A stretch of 64,000 nucleotides of DNA, from positions 56,783,858 to 56,847,857 of the forward strand of contig OZ029913.1 in NCBI GenBank assembly GCA_964023275.1, in the 5' to 3' direction. The notes beneath the pieces are model-generated. The model searched no databases, was not told where the DNA came from, and saw only the letters and a list, made by a program, of their open reading frames with translations. Position numbers and translations under genes: made by a program. Shown piece after piece: positions 1 to 10,533 of the stretch (position 1 is its first letter; each line of letters begins with the position of its first letter). The DNA comes from Norana najaformis (Eukaryota; Annelida; Clitellata; Crassiclitellata; Hormogastridae).

Positions 1-559
1 TTAACGATGCATCTAAGGGAATATGTCAGAGTCATATGATTTTTAATCTGAACAAACCAGCTAGTTCTGATTCACCAACTTCTGCTTTGATCAAGCGCCT
101 GTGCTGTACTGGTTTCCATGATCTGTGACCTTTACGAGTATGGTGTGGCGTATTTGTTTATTCTCGGTTCGCCAGATGTCGCTTTTCGCAGAGTCGCCTT
201 GTAACAAGATCTGAATTCATCAGGCCTACGTTAGTGGATTCTTTGCCTCAGGTTACTTGATTGGTTTCAAAGACTTAGAGTAGGCTTATATTCGCAAACC
301 TCTAGTGAATTCTAGATTATTATTTTTAAAAGTTCTTTGCTGCTAAATAACATTTATAAGCAGGTTCACTGCACCTACCCCAAGAGCAATGTCATATGTA
401 GGACATAAGAAGCCCATCTGACATATATTCCCATATTGTCTTTATAAGTCCTATTATGTGGTCCTAAACTGCGAGACATATCAAGCCCATACAGAAATGT
501 TGTAATACTGGCCTCTCCGTCAAAATGTTAACCCTCAAATTCTATCATCAAACACCATC
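1..559. other. No gene seen
   Basis: No credible ORF. A segment near 85-165 (GATCAAGCGCCTGTG) faintly resembles the family A LINE tail. Confidence 0.6.
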
Positions 560-1060
560 ATCAAGATATTAGCCCGGATGACCGCCAACCTTCTACGTCT
601 CAACCCTTCAAACAGAACTTGTCATAACTGGCCTCCATGAACGACTAAACAAACCAACTGATCTTCTTGACCGTTCTCCAAAGGATCTCACTTCATCTGC
701 TCCTTACTCTTCTCCAGACCCCAATCTCGGAATCATCTTCGGCAAAAGCCTTTCCTTTCCGACAACATCACTCAGTTACCTCGCACTTGCTACATGACTA
801 TTCGTGACCTTCACCGATTTTGCCGAATTACTTAGGCCTGCTTACTTACAAAACTGCCTGCACAATGGCCAAATCAATTGTTTACTCCAAACTTGACCAC
901 TGCAACTCCTCTTCCTACAACATCGACTCATTTCATTAAAAGGCCTTAATAATAAGTTCATACGATCCAGAATCCTCTGGCCCGTGCAGTTATCATAACT
1001 CCCAAACACTGTGCACCATATAAGCTAATTTCCCTGACTCTGCTTTTATGAGGCGCTAAA
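560..1060 (+). mobile_element. Decayed internal fragment of family A LINE RT
   Basis: Broken frames give pieces that line up in order with the RT C-terminal part of the element at 10870-12292: TELVITGLHERLNKP, NLGIIFGKSLSF, SIVYSKLDHCNSS and IQNPLARAV. Stops and shifts interrupt it, so it is a dead relic. Confidence 0.7.
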
Positions 1061-1138
1061 AAATGTCGGATATTTACATTTACACTTATATATGACCTAC
1101 AAAGGACGTTACTGTTGGGGTTGACCTACTGTGTAGCC

Positions 1139-1165
1139 CATAATATACTTCATAAGTATATTATG
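1139..1165. repeat. Perfect short palindrome
   Basis: Two 12-bp arms (CATAATATACTT and AAGTATATTATG) around a CAT loop. AT-rich, so a chance origin is possible. Confidence 0.85.
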
Positions 1166-1309
1166 TACGCCTAATCGTAATCGTAATCACCTAGTGGTGA
1201 CCAACAAGCTGTGAACAGAGAAAACAAGTAAAATAATTGGTCAGATGGATTTAAAATAAATTAAAGTGTCTAGCGGATAAACTTACTATACCTAACTGTG
1301 GTCAGATGT

Positions 1310-1400
1310 CGCGACACCTTAACATTGCGGTGAAGGATCTCACCCGAGCAGGGTCGAGGCCATACGGTCGCTATAGAAAACGCGTACATTTACATTTATT
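1310..1400 (-). repeat. Family B repeat, reversed
   Basis: Contains GTGAAGGATCTCACCCGA, GGGTCGAGGCCATACGG and TCGCTATAGAAAACGCGTAC. Confidence 0.8.
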
Positions 1401-3534
1401 TACTAGACCCACAGAAGAAAGACCTTACGCTGTTGAAGTAAAGGTAGAAGTAGGTCTACATGTTTAACGTAAATACAGTAATCGTAAACTCGAGCATTCG
1501 TGAAGCGCTACTTACTGTTAAGCGCAGGGCACCACGAGCTCTTCAGATGTCAGATGTTCAATTGTTCTCTTTACGTGTGTGGGGCTATCATTTCGCAATC
1601 TCTGTTACGCTCTTAACGTCGCAATCAGGCGGTGCAGAAACGTGTAGGCCTGTACGTAGGCCTGTAGGCCTAGTCTTCATTATGCATACTAGGACACACA
1701 CACTCACACACATACAACTATTTATTTATTGACTCTTGTTATGAACCCGAGACTCCAGGTTGGCGAGACACACGAAAGGCGTGTTGCTGCGTAGTCGAAG
1801 GGATTTAGCGTGATAGTTAGTGGTAGGATCGTAAGACGGTCTGAACTGGACTGTTTAACGACGCCACATGACCATCCGTGAGCAGTAACCGCTGACCGAA
1901 GCATTAGACGAAGCTGAGTTCGGCTTATGCAGCATATGCAACCCATACAACGCGGATTTATAGACCTGTAGACACGAATAGTCATATACAGAGGTATACC
2001 CATATATGCCTGCAGATGTAGGCCTATGTTTATGGTTTTCTATGCACTTCAGTAAGTAAGTAATGCATTTGTTAACACGCCACATATCCTTCAGCTGAGC
2101 GAGGAATCGTAGGTTATGTAGCTACCCACAGTGATGGATCCAGAAGTCTACACAGAGGATATTTGTTTTCCATGTTTTAAAAGAATTTTCCAGATTGCCC
2201 TTGTTTAAATCCAACGTCTTCCAGCTTCCATGACACTGACATGGGGGTGAAGAAGATAGGCCTATGCTATCTAGATGACGACTCACGAAGTAAGTGTAAA
2301 ATATAATTTGCTGGTAAATTCACTTTGCAACAGAAGTTGTGACTCAGGTGCATTTTAAATGTTAGCTTATAAAAACATGACGAATTGTAATGTAAAATGT
2401 AGGCCCCCTAAATGTTCGTGGTTTTATGTAGCGACCGTATAGCCTTGACCCTGTCATTTATCGATGAATTTAAGCCGATGTACGTTAGTACTACACACTA
2501 GAAGTAGAATATCACACATGAGTTTATGCTTCTTTGTAGATATTAGTAAACAGTTGTGTTCTTTTAGATTTAAACATTCAATTTAAATATGTAGCTTTCG
2601 ATTCTCCTGATTGGATTTCTCTCGCCGGTCTTCTAAATAGAGTCACTATTTTCGTTGAGTATAAAACGTCACCTTTATTAAGTTGTGCAGTATATTGTGT
2701 ATCAAGCTGTAAATTGTGGACTAGAATACATCGTAAAACCTACAAATAATATAATGAGTATAGCCCCCCCCCAAATAACTGAAGCCATCTGGCCCCCAAC
2801 TAGGTACTTTGCCCCTGGACTCCCTCGGGGGCTCCACCCCAGACCCTCGTATAGGCTCACGCTGACATGTGGACTCGTGCTGAAATCCTGGACCCGCCCT
2901 TGTTAGCTTGCAAAGATACTGATTTACCAATTCCGAAAGGATGGAGGGCAGGGTTGACATCATGCAGGTGGTATGACATATCACGGGTGGTAGTCCATCG
3001 AGTTACTAACCAGGCTCAGCACTTCTTAACTTCACTGTCCCTGCTAGCGGCGTATCAACAGCGCCAAGCTCCCACCATAAACTGTATGCATACTTGCTTG
3101 CATTATTACATAGTGCTACCTGCGAGGTACAAGATGTGTCTGTCTGACTGACTGTGTGTATATCTGTCTGTGTATCTGCCTATCTGTTCGGTTGGCGGAT
3201 CTAAGTGTGTACACAGGCTGTAGGAATTAATGTATTTCCCATGAACTTATTGATAACTATTGATACAGGTCGACGATCGAACTGGCCATATGCATAACCA
3301 CTCGAATTACGAACTCAATAACAAGTAGATATCATTCGCTCACCATTGTAATTATAGGCCTACACTAACGCATGTGTAGGCTTCACTGTAGGCCTGTATG
3401 TCTCATTGTCTCAGTCTGACCTTCTGTCGGTTTCTTTCTGCCCCTACAAACTCTGTCCGTGCCATAATTTTATGAGCCATGCCAACATGTAAATCATTAA
3501 TATCATACTCTAATTACGACTTTTGGAGCTTGAT
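1401..3534. other. Intergenic, no gene supported
   Basis: Only short ORFs with no family resemblance. It contains one family B fragment (2410-2475). A C-rich patch at 2764-2900 (CCCCTGGACTCCCTCGGG) resembles part of the 6494-6651 MITE-like element. AGGCCT-rich short motifs recur near 1646-1672 and 3355-3400. Confidence 0.6.
2410..2475 (+). repeat. Family B repeat, short fragment
   Basis: Contains TATGTAGCGACCGTATAGCC, TTGACCCTGTC and ATCGATGAATTTA. Confidence 0.65.
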
Positions 3535-3655
3535 CTGGAACCGAACCCTTCCTGCCTATCGATTTTGTTTTGATTGAGCGCCTGTGAATAAGCTGGTTCC
3601 CGCGACTTAGCTTTCGTTGGGTGCTGTAGAAATCTCGAGCTAACGAGTACGATAT
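3535..3655 (+). mobile_element. Family A LINE 3' tail
   Basis: Closely matches the 3' UTR of the LINE at 12150-12280, including CCTATCGATTTTGTTTTGA and AATAAGCTGGTTCCCGCGAC, ending in a degenerate GATTACG-like stretch. It is a short 5'-truncated copy. Confidence 0.8.
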
Positions 3656-4160
3656 ATGGGCCTATTTAATCTCGATGTATTATGTATGTTATTTGCATAA
3701 TGTATGCAAAACGGTATTTTAAAGTAGGCTGCACGAACTACTTAACGACTTTCTGCATGTATACAAGCTACGCCTAGCTTATAAAAGCCACAACTGCAAG
3801 CATGCACATGCATGCATGTAGCCAAAACACACGTTAGGTTTGCATGTATGCTTAACAATGTTCATAATGATCCTATTGAAATGTGTATGCAGGCAATCTT
3901 TTGAACTACACTGAAATAGACGTATCGGCATTTTTACATGTATTTTTATTTTATTTATTAAAGCACTTAAAACGCGTGCAGCGTCATGTATGAAGGATTT
4001 ATAGTCTACTGGTTGGCACGCTGGCCTGTCTTACAACTTCAGTATTCAGAAGCGCATTACAACAGTGTAAATCAAGTCCGCAAAAGACCCTGGCTCTATG
4101 CAGACTCGAATCTGGTCTTGAACCTTGAAAACCTGTTTAGTCAATTTCAATGCCAGGTCA

Positions 4161-4325
4161 GAATCCGGGGTTCATGCCGGTGAGACTACACGACGCTACG
4201 ATGGCAAATAGCCATAGCCCAAAATGGCTTTTCTGACTCATATTACTGTTAATATGAATCATTTTGGGCTATGGCTATTTGCCACCGTAGCACCATGTTG
4301 TCTCACCGGCATTAACCCCGGATTC
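4161..4325. repeat. Foldback element: long imperfect hairpin
   Basis: The inner arms, 4203-4226 and 4260-4283, are exact inverted copies of 24 bp (GGCAAATAGCCATAGCCCAA onward) around a 33-bp loop. The outer arms, 4161-4202 and 4284-4325, remain inverted with a few mismatches (GAATCCGGGG, TGCCGGTGAGAC). Total stem is about 66 bp. It could be a foldback transposon or head-to-head copies of one repeat. Confidence 0.9.
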
Positions 4326-4704
4326 ATGACCAGATTCAAGTCCGCAAAGAGCCGGGTTCTCTTGCGGACCTGATCTGATATAGCGCCCTTGAATAATCTG
4401 GTAGAAGTTCTAAGATTATATATATAAAATTATTCTGAAGTAGGCCTTTAGCCAATAGATTTTATCAAACTTCTGTTACCGTAGGCGTATACGGCCTATA
4501 TGTGCTAAATGTGCATACAGTATTCGCACTCTTCGATGTCAATACGTATGGTGGCTCGCTACTAGCCTATTATATCTACATGCATCGGTGTTTGTTAACA
4601 TTGGCGGATCTTGGCGTTGAGAATGAATATATGCATGGATATATGTATATGGATACATGGATATATATGAATGAATATATGTAGCGTTATGGTGAGTTCC
4701 GCCA

Positions 4705-4990
4705 CTGTCGTAATCGTAATCGTAATCCCGAGATTTCTACAGCGCCCAACGAAAGCCGCGCCGCGGGGACCAGCTTATTCACAGGCGCTCAGTCAAAACA
4801 AAATCGATAGGCAAAAAGGTTCGGTTCCAGGTCAAGATCCAAAAGTTAGACGGAGAGACAGCGTGGCAGCTACGGGGGTGGTGTTTGGAGTTGGAGAGGA
4901 GAGAGAGAGACAAGAGGAAGAAGGGGTGTCAGGATATGATCTGTGAAAGAGGAATGTTTTGAGTTTTGAGTGAAAGGCCGAAACAGAAAT
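4705..4990 (-). mobile_element. Family A LINE 3' end, reversed
   Basis: Begins with GTAATCGTAATCGTAATC (the tail repeat in reverse), then the reverse complement of the LINE 3' UTR and the last part of the coding region (to about 4990). 5'-truncated copy. Confidence 0.82.
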
Positions 4991-5783
4991 TGCTGTCATA
5001 ATCGGATGGTGCCAATTCCAAGTCAGGATAAAGGAGGAGGAGGAGGACGCTAATCGTCTTTATGACAGAGCGTCGTTAAGCAGAAACTACCTGGCGCGAA
5101 GAGGAACCAATGGCCCAATGAAAGTAGTAAACGAAAGGTAGTGTCAATTCAGACATAATTCATGATAAGCAAATGTCGCATGCGTGGGCACGGTATTCTT
5201 TCGCCCTCACGTCAAAGATACATCGCATTTGAAAAGGTTCCGAGCCGCTCCGGAATATGTAGCGTTTACTTGTGTGAGAACTTCAACAGCGGACACAGGC
5301 CTTAGAAAAAGGAACTGGACATCAGGAAACCAATGACATTGAAGTGCTAAGAGTTCAGACGATTTTAATTTCGAATGTCAATAGTAACCGCAGACATTGT
5401 ACTAATGTATCTGGATTCTAATATTTAGATCTCCATTGACTGGCACACATATTGTTGTTTATAGACATGTTTTGGTATTCTGATTGACATCCGCAACAAA
5501 CCGCGCCAAATGCAATAGACTGTTGTGAAGCAGTGTGCCGTTGTTAGCCAAGGAATCTTTATAATCAAACAAGTGTCTGTTTCATTCACAATTCGCTTCA
5601 TTAATAAATAGTATTGTATGCCCAAATAAAGGTACCTAAGGCACGTATCTGTCTGTCAGGTAGACTCATAATATAGGCTGCTTCGGCTGTTTCAATTGGA
5701 AAATCGTCTTTTAACGTATTTTAGGTTAACAAGATTCCTCAGGATTTAAGGTACAAGTCATATCTGCTTTTGAAAACTGGACC
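4991..5783. other. Intergenic, no gene supported
   Basis: 4991-5095 is a GGAGGAGGAGG repeat shared in part with 56.7 kb. The rest, up to the 5784 ORF, holds no recognisable feature; it could include that ORF's promoter. Confidence 0.55.
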
Positions 5784-6446
5784 ATGGAAACTCTGGGCCG
5801 CGGTGACATAAACGTCGGATTTGACAGAAGGCGAAAATCGGAATCAAAATTTGCTGCAGACAGTCGCAAAAATGACGATCGACCAAATTCAAATCGCAGT
5901 CATAACCAAAGTTACCGCCATTCTGGTAGAGGAAGTCGTCTGCCAGCGTCTACCTCGTCCAAAGACACAACGCGGAGCGAATCCCTCGCTCCTTGGTTTT
6001 CAAGCGACAACCTTTCGTTTGCCTCGACGATAAGTCATCGGCGGCAGACAACAATCGGCGGGAAATTCGGGTTCGTTGCGTTCGAGGAGGTACTCAGTGA
6101 CGTCATCTCAGTATGTCCGCAGATGACGTCATGGCTTAACGACAGCCTTGACAACGTCGTCTGCGTCAGCTACGATCTGGAGTCTTCCAAGGAAAAGGCG
6201 CTTCCCGCATTTTACTACAGCGCTACGTCATCAGTGGGAACAAGCGCAACCGCGGGCTCCAAGAGCAGACCGCCCACCGTGTCCTTGAGGGCGAACTCAA
6301 ATAAGACTGATTGCAATGATTCTTGTCCATCACAGCCACGAACACCTGCAGGGAGACGTTCAAAGAAGCTTGCCTTGGGCCCAGATGACAAATGCTTTGC
6401 CAGATCATCGTCTAGTTTACTTGTAATTTACGAGCCTGACTTCTAA
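5784..6446 (+). CDS. Intronless 220-codon ORF, unknown function
   Basis: An uninterrupted ORF from an ATG in good context (ACCATGG) to TAA. I do not recognise the family. The N-terminal 80 residues are polar and rich in Arg, Ser and Asn, probably disordered. The middle (about 90-135) looks folded: GGKFGFVAFEEVL followed by hydrophobic positions and FYYS. The C-terminus is again Ser, Arg and Pro rich. The stretch is richer in CG dinucleotides than its surroundings and has two TGACGTCA octamers (6098-6105, 6124-6131). No clear introns or poly(A) signal were found nearby. It could be a real single-exon gene, a terminal exon, or a retrocopy; an ORF this long by chance is possible but unlikely in AT-rich DNA. 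Confidence 0.45.
   Translation: METLGRGDINVGFDRRRKSESKFAADSRKNDDRPNSNRSHNQSYRHSGRGSRLPASTSSKDTTRSESLAPWFSSDNLSFASTISHRRQTTIGGKFGFVAFEEVLSDVISVCPQMTSWLNDSLDNVVCVSYDLESSKEKALPAFYYSATSSVGTSATAGSKSRPPTVSLRANSNKTDCNDSCPSQPRTPAGRRSKKLALGPDDKCFARSSSSLLVIYEPDF
6098..6131. promoter_or_regulatory. Paired TGACGTCA octamers
   Basis: Two perfect cAMP-response-element octamers (6098-6105 and 6124-6131) whose starts are 26 bp apart, inside the 5784-6446 ORF. They may be codon coincidence or may mark a regulatory region. Confidence 0.35.
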
Positions 6447-6493
6447 TCCATCACGCAAGAACCGGTTTCGTATGCTGTGCAATGTCTAACATT

Positions 6494-6651
6494 CAGTGGC
6501 GGATCTAGGATTGATTGCGTGGGGGCAGCAAGAGGATTTCCAGAGGGGCAACACAATGACGGGTCTGGTCTGAGGGGCGCCGGCATATACCCAAGAGAGG
6601 CACGGGGTGGGCAAACCGACCCCCGAGTCTATATATCTAATTCCGCCACTG
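6494..6651. mobile_element. Possible MITE with 10-bp terminal inverted repeats
   Basis: Begins CAGTGGCGGA and ends TCCGCCACTG, exact 10-bp TIRs enclosing 138 bp without a useful ORF. CAGTGGCG-type ends are common among hAT-like elements. I see no clean target-site duplication, so this is tentative. It starts about 50 bp after the stop of the 5784-6446 ORF. Confidence 0.5.
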
Positions 6652-7002
6652 CTATTATGTTAAAAATTAACGATCAAGATGAAGTGCTCCCCCACCAATG
6701 CGTAAACTAGGCAGTTGCAATTTCAGTAGGACTAATCACAGCCGATTGTCTTAACATTGTAATTAATTATTTCACTTAGCAAATCACTGACAAAGCAGTA
6801 CACTATGCTTCTATTTTCAGTGTTCATTTCCATTTCAGATGCAAGGCTTACATTCGTGAGATAAGATGTGACTGTGACTCGCTTCATAATGTCCGTCGGC
6901 CTAGATGATAAATTATGTCTGAATACTGTAGGTCTATTCATTATATATACCATTTATGGTGGTCGTTGAGCCTCAGCCTGTCTATTGTCAACAATTTTAT
7001 GA

Positions 7003-7345
7003 TGTAATCGTAATCGCAAGCTCGAGATTTCTACAGCGCCCGATGAATGCCAAATCGCGGGAATCAGCTTATTCACATGCTCTCAGTCAAAACAAAATTG
7101 ATAGCCAAGAAGGGTTCGACTCCATATCAAGATCCACCAGTCAGGCAGGCAGTCAGACGGCTATGGTGGATAGTGTTTGGAATAGAACCGAAAATTGAGA
7201 TAAAGGGAAGAGGAAGAATCAGGATAGGGTTTGCGGAAGAGGAGTGTTTTCCGTTTTGAGTGAAAGACCTGCGCACAAATTGCAGGGGGTGAGTGTTCGT
7301 GAGTTCGTACGATGGGTCAGACAATTGTTGTAATTCTGGTAGGAG
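7003..7345 (-). mobile_element. Family A LINE 3' end, reversed
   Basis: Reverse-strand translation gives SDPSYELTNTHPLQF, matching SYELTNTSPLSV at the C-terminus of the LINE at 10.9-12.3 kb, followed by its 3' UTR and a GTAATCGTAATCG terminus at 7003. Confidence 0.82.
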
Positions 7346-8344
7346 TTTATAATGTCGTTACGATCAGTGGCGTAAATCACGGGGAGGCAGAGGCGGACTG
7401 TCCTTCCCAAAGTTTTGACTGGAGGATTACCCCCCAAAGTTAAAACTTCTAATGGGGTGGACCGTAGGGTGGACAGTGCTAAACCAAGCACTGTCCCCCT
7501 GCTGCATTATATTGAATTGTTTTGTTAGCCGGTTTTCCAGCTCATACCATTCCAAAGCAAACGTCATAATTATGCCCCTTTGATTTCTCATGTTCAGACA
7601 GTCGCACACTGGCTTTTTTAGTCACAAATGCCCCAGATCCCAGAGCAGACAAAGTTTTGCCAAAAAGTTTGCAACAGAAACAAAATATTGTGTTCTTCGC
7701 TGCTGAATATACAAGTCATTTTCTCCATTTAACATATGTCGTTTGCAGTACAGTATGAGTATACTCTCACTTGCATGAGGCACAGCTATACAGCGTTCGG
7801 ATTGATTAAATTACAAACCACATCAGTGGCTAGTGCTTCATCAGACAAATCAAGCCTAGCCCGAACGTTCTAGCGGCAATATTCAATACCTCGGTTTTCT
7901 GCTTTCTGTTAGTCTAGCAAACAGCAGATATTAATTCAAGAGTGCATTGCACACACATGGACAGGTCCTGTAAAAGCAGTGCTTTTACATAAATGTATTT
8001 ACTCATAATAATTATTGCAAATTAAATTGGGCCTCCTGCCATGCATTTATTTCCTCCTTTGATCTTTGTAAAAGCGCGATTATGGTGGGCTTTATGCGAC
8101 ACACACACGCACGCACACACATACACACACGCACGCACGCGCACACAAAGAATAGCTCGTTATTAAGCATCATGCATGCGCCATTCATGCACACTAAATA
8201 GGCCTATGGACAGTTCTTGTGCAATTATCTTAGACATACTTAGAGCAGGCCTAACTATAGTAGTCCTGCTGCAGCTTACATCTAGAGTTACATATATGTA
8301 GTATATTATACTATTTCACATTTCTCAGCAGTGTAGCTGACGTC
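7346..8344. other. Intergenic, no gene supported
   Basis: Starts with CAGTGGCGTAAATCACGGG (7365), which resembles a hAT-like element end, without a clear partner end. Otherwise AT-rich with a (CA)n tract. Confidence 0.5.
8096..8150. repeat. (CA)n/(CACG)n microsatellite
   Basis: Alternating purine-pyrimidine stretch of ACACAC and ACGCACGC units. Confidence 0.9.
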
Positions 8345-8515
8345 GATGTAAATGTATACGTTTTTCTATAGCGACCGTATGGCCTCGCGCCCCTGATCAT
8401 TTTGCAATGAATTTATCGGGTGAGATCCTTCACTAAAGCTGCCCGTTTGAATGGGCGTCACGCCATTTAAGCTCCTCTTTTATACATACGGACCGTATTA
8501 GCCAGAGATTAGATA
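8345..8515 (+). repeat. Family B interspersed repeat
   Basis: Family defined here by GTATACGTTTTTCTATAGCG then ACCGTATGGCCTCG, GGTGAGATCCTTCAC and GCCCGTTTGAATGGGC. This copy is + by that definition and faces a reversed copy at 8635-8840. No box A or B and no ORF is evident, so its class is unknown. Confidence 0.8.
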
Positions 8516-8634
8516 GTAGAAGCACCGTGCAAACAAGGTACTGATGTGCTGGACATATGTCAGTGCACGATCAAGATCAAGTTTGAGGCGTGTAGCTTCG
8601 TCTGACAGCTTGGTACTCGAACAATCAAGTGGCT

Positions 8635-8840
8635 TATTTCAGAACTTAGAATCTCGGGCTAGCACGGTCCGTACACGGGGACCTTAAATAGCGTGATGCC
8701 CACTCAAACGGGCAGCAGTGGTAAAAGATCTCATCCTATAAATCAGAAAAATTAACAGGGTCGAGGCCGTCCGATAAAATCATAGAAAAATTAGCAGGGT
8801 CGAGGCCGTACGGTCGCTATAGATAAACGTGTACATTTGC
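8635..8840 (-). repeat. Family B repeat, reversed, with internal duplication
   Basis: Reverse copy of the family B repeat: GGGCAGCAGTGG, GGTCGAGGCCGTACGGTCGC and TATAGATAAACGTGTACAT. The block with CAGGGTCGAGGCCGT occurs twice (8757 and 8797), an internal duplication. Confidence 0.8.
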
Positions 8841-10254
8841 ATTCAGAAACTGGGTCTTGTCCGTGTTCAACTTCAGACTGTTTAACGTCATCCAGCTGCT
8901 CATGTCCACGGTGCATGTGAATAGGACGGTATAGATTGCAGGCCTAACCCCCTGGCTGCATTTATGAAACAAATAACGGCCACTGCCTGCCCTCGCTCAC
9001 CACTTGGCAATTTGTCGACGGTTCTCGCATCCTAGTTGCTGGAATTTTTCCACGTTTGTGAATATGCCATCACTCGGACACGCCGCACCAGCTCGCTCTC
9101 CTGTTGAAGTGCGAAAACAGTTGATAAACAACCTAACCTCACTTCACCTGGAGCAGACATATTATATTGCCATCAAGACGTCGACACTAAATTTTGGTGA
9201 TGTTCCAAAACGACGCTATACCTGTTTGATAGCCACACCCTTTCTCAGGGTTCGTAACTCTGCTCAATGCCGTGCTACATGCATTCCTCCTGCTGTATTT
9301 CGCTTAGGCCTATAATGACGAACCATTGCTACTACACAAACAGAAAAGGTGACTAAGCAATTAAGGCTTTTTAGCTAGTTGGAGGGGCAAAAGGTCGTCT
9401 ATATTGGAGCAAAAGGCTTCTTGCTCTGCTGGCACAGATGCAGAGAGCATTTTGGCCTGGGGCATCATAAGCACGATTGGACTTAAATATTCGTGTACCG
9501 TAATATCGTTCAGTCACCTTGACATCATATGGATAGCAGAGTAGTAACTATTAATGAGTAATTATTATACACGCGAAGCACGACACTCACTGACTCAAAA
9601 CCCGTGAGTGTATATTCTATATTTTGTAACGAAACTATCGCAAACATGCTTCTTTTGATTGAGAATCTGACGAACCCAATGATTCTTTGATTATCCTATA
9701 TCAGAATATTCGCTAGATGACACTCTTATGCAACAGAGTTCTCGTCGTGCACCCCATCAGCACCTCGCTAAAGCTGGGTAGCTAATGATACAAGCCATGC
9801 GTGAGCAGCAGACCCTGACGTAATATGTAAAAGTAAATGTTCCCCGTTTTATATAGCGACCGGATTCTGACATGGCACCGCAACCGACCAAACTACGTGG
9901 CTCTAGCGGACTTGATTTGATACAGGCGTAGTGCAGATAAAACAGCTGGTCTCCATGACGCAGACTCAGTGTAACCCTGAGAAATAGTACATTTTCAAAA
10001 ATTTTATTCGTTCACCACTAGTTGCAAGAATAGCCGTGGAATATTTTTTGCAAAGTTTCTGGTGTACTATGTAGGGCTTAATTTAAACGAAACCAGACTA
10101 TCTGTCTTCTGAAATCATCATCTCTCACGATTTGATCCATCCAACCCGCCGGCTTCCAATTTCTCTCAACGTAAACACAGCCACCCTAACAGCTCCTCTG
10201 CTCCTTTCTCTCTGGTCTTCTGGCGGACTTTGTTATTTTCATGTCTTCTTTTGA
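8841..10254. other. Intergenic, no gene supported
   Basis: A 103-codon frame at 9004-9315 has no family features. A short TATATAGCGACCGGATTC at about 9850 is a family B scrap. 10080-10254 may be a degraded upstream part of the LINE tail at 10255. Confidence 0.5.
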
Positions 10255-10360
10255 AAATCCTCTGATTTGAACCAAAACTCTTGAATAAGCTGGTTCCGTG
10301 CGCTTAGCTTTGAAGTAGCGCATTATAAATTCTCGGTATTACGATATTACGTTGCCTTCT
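10255..10360 (+). mobile_element. Degenerate family A LINE tail before TTC12
   Basis: Contains TTGAATAAGCTGGTTCC, CGCTTAGCTTT and a terminal ATTACGATATTACG, clearly related to the family A 3' end. It lies about 170 bp upstream of the TTC12 start codon, so it may flank or form part of the promoter or 5' UTR. Confidence 0.7.
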
Positions 10361-10533
10361 TCTGGATAGGAAGATTCCATTACCGGGTAAAATGCCTACA
10401 AGACTTGACCGATTTAAGAAAAGATGCTTCTGATTTCGGTATATTCCAAACTAACGTAGCCATATTAGATCAGAGTTACACCATCGACTTCCGTTGCTAC
10501 GGACGTCAAATTCGTCAAAAATCAGGCTTTAAA
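10361..10533 (+). promoter_or_regulatory. TTC12 proximal promoter and 5' UTR candidate
   Basis: Lies between a LINE tail and the start codon. It contains GTTGCTAC (10493-10500), which could be an RFX X-box half-site, and GACGTCA (10502-10508), a CRE-like site. RFX control is known for ciliary genes, but a full X-box is not present. It is open in the coding frame from 10405. Confidence 0.3.

Noticed and set aside
7365-7450. Second MITE
   Set aside because: Starts with CAGTGGCGTA, but I found no matching inverted end nearby.
9004-9315. 103-codon + strand ORF
   Set aside because: No motif, no family resemblance and poor start context; length is within chance for a 64-kb window.
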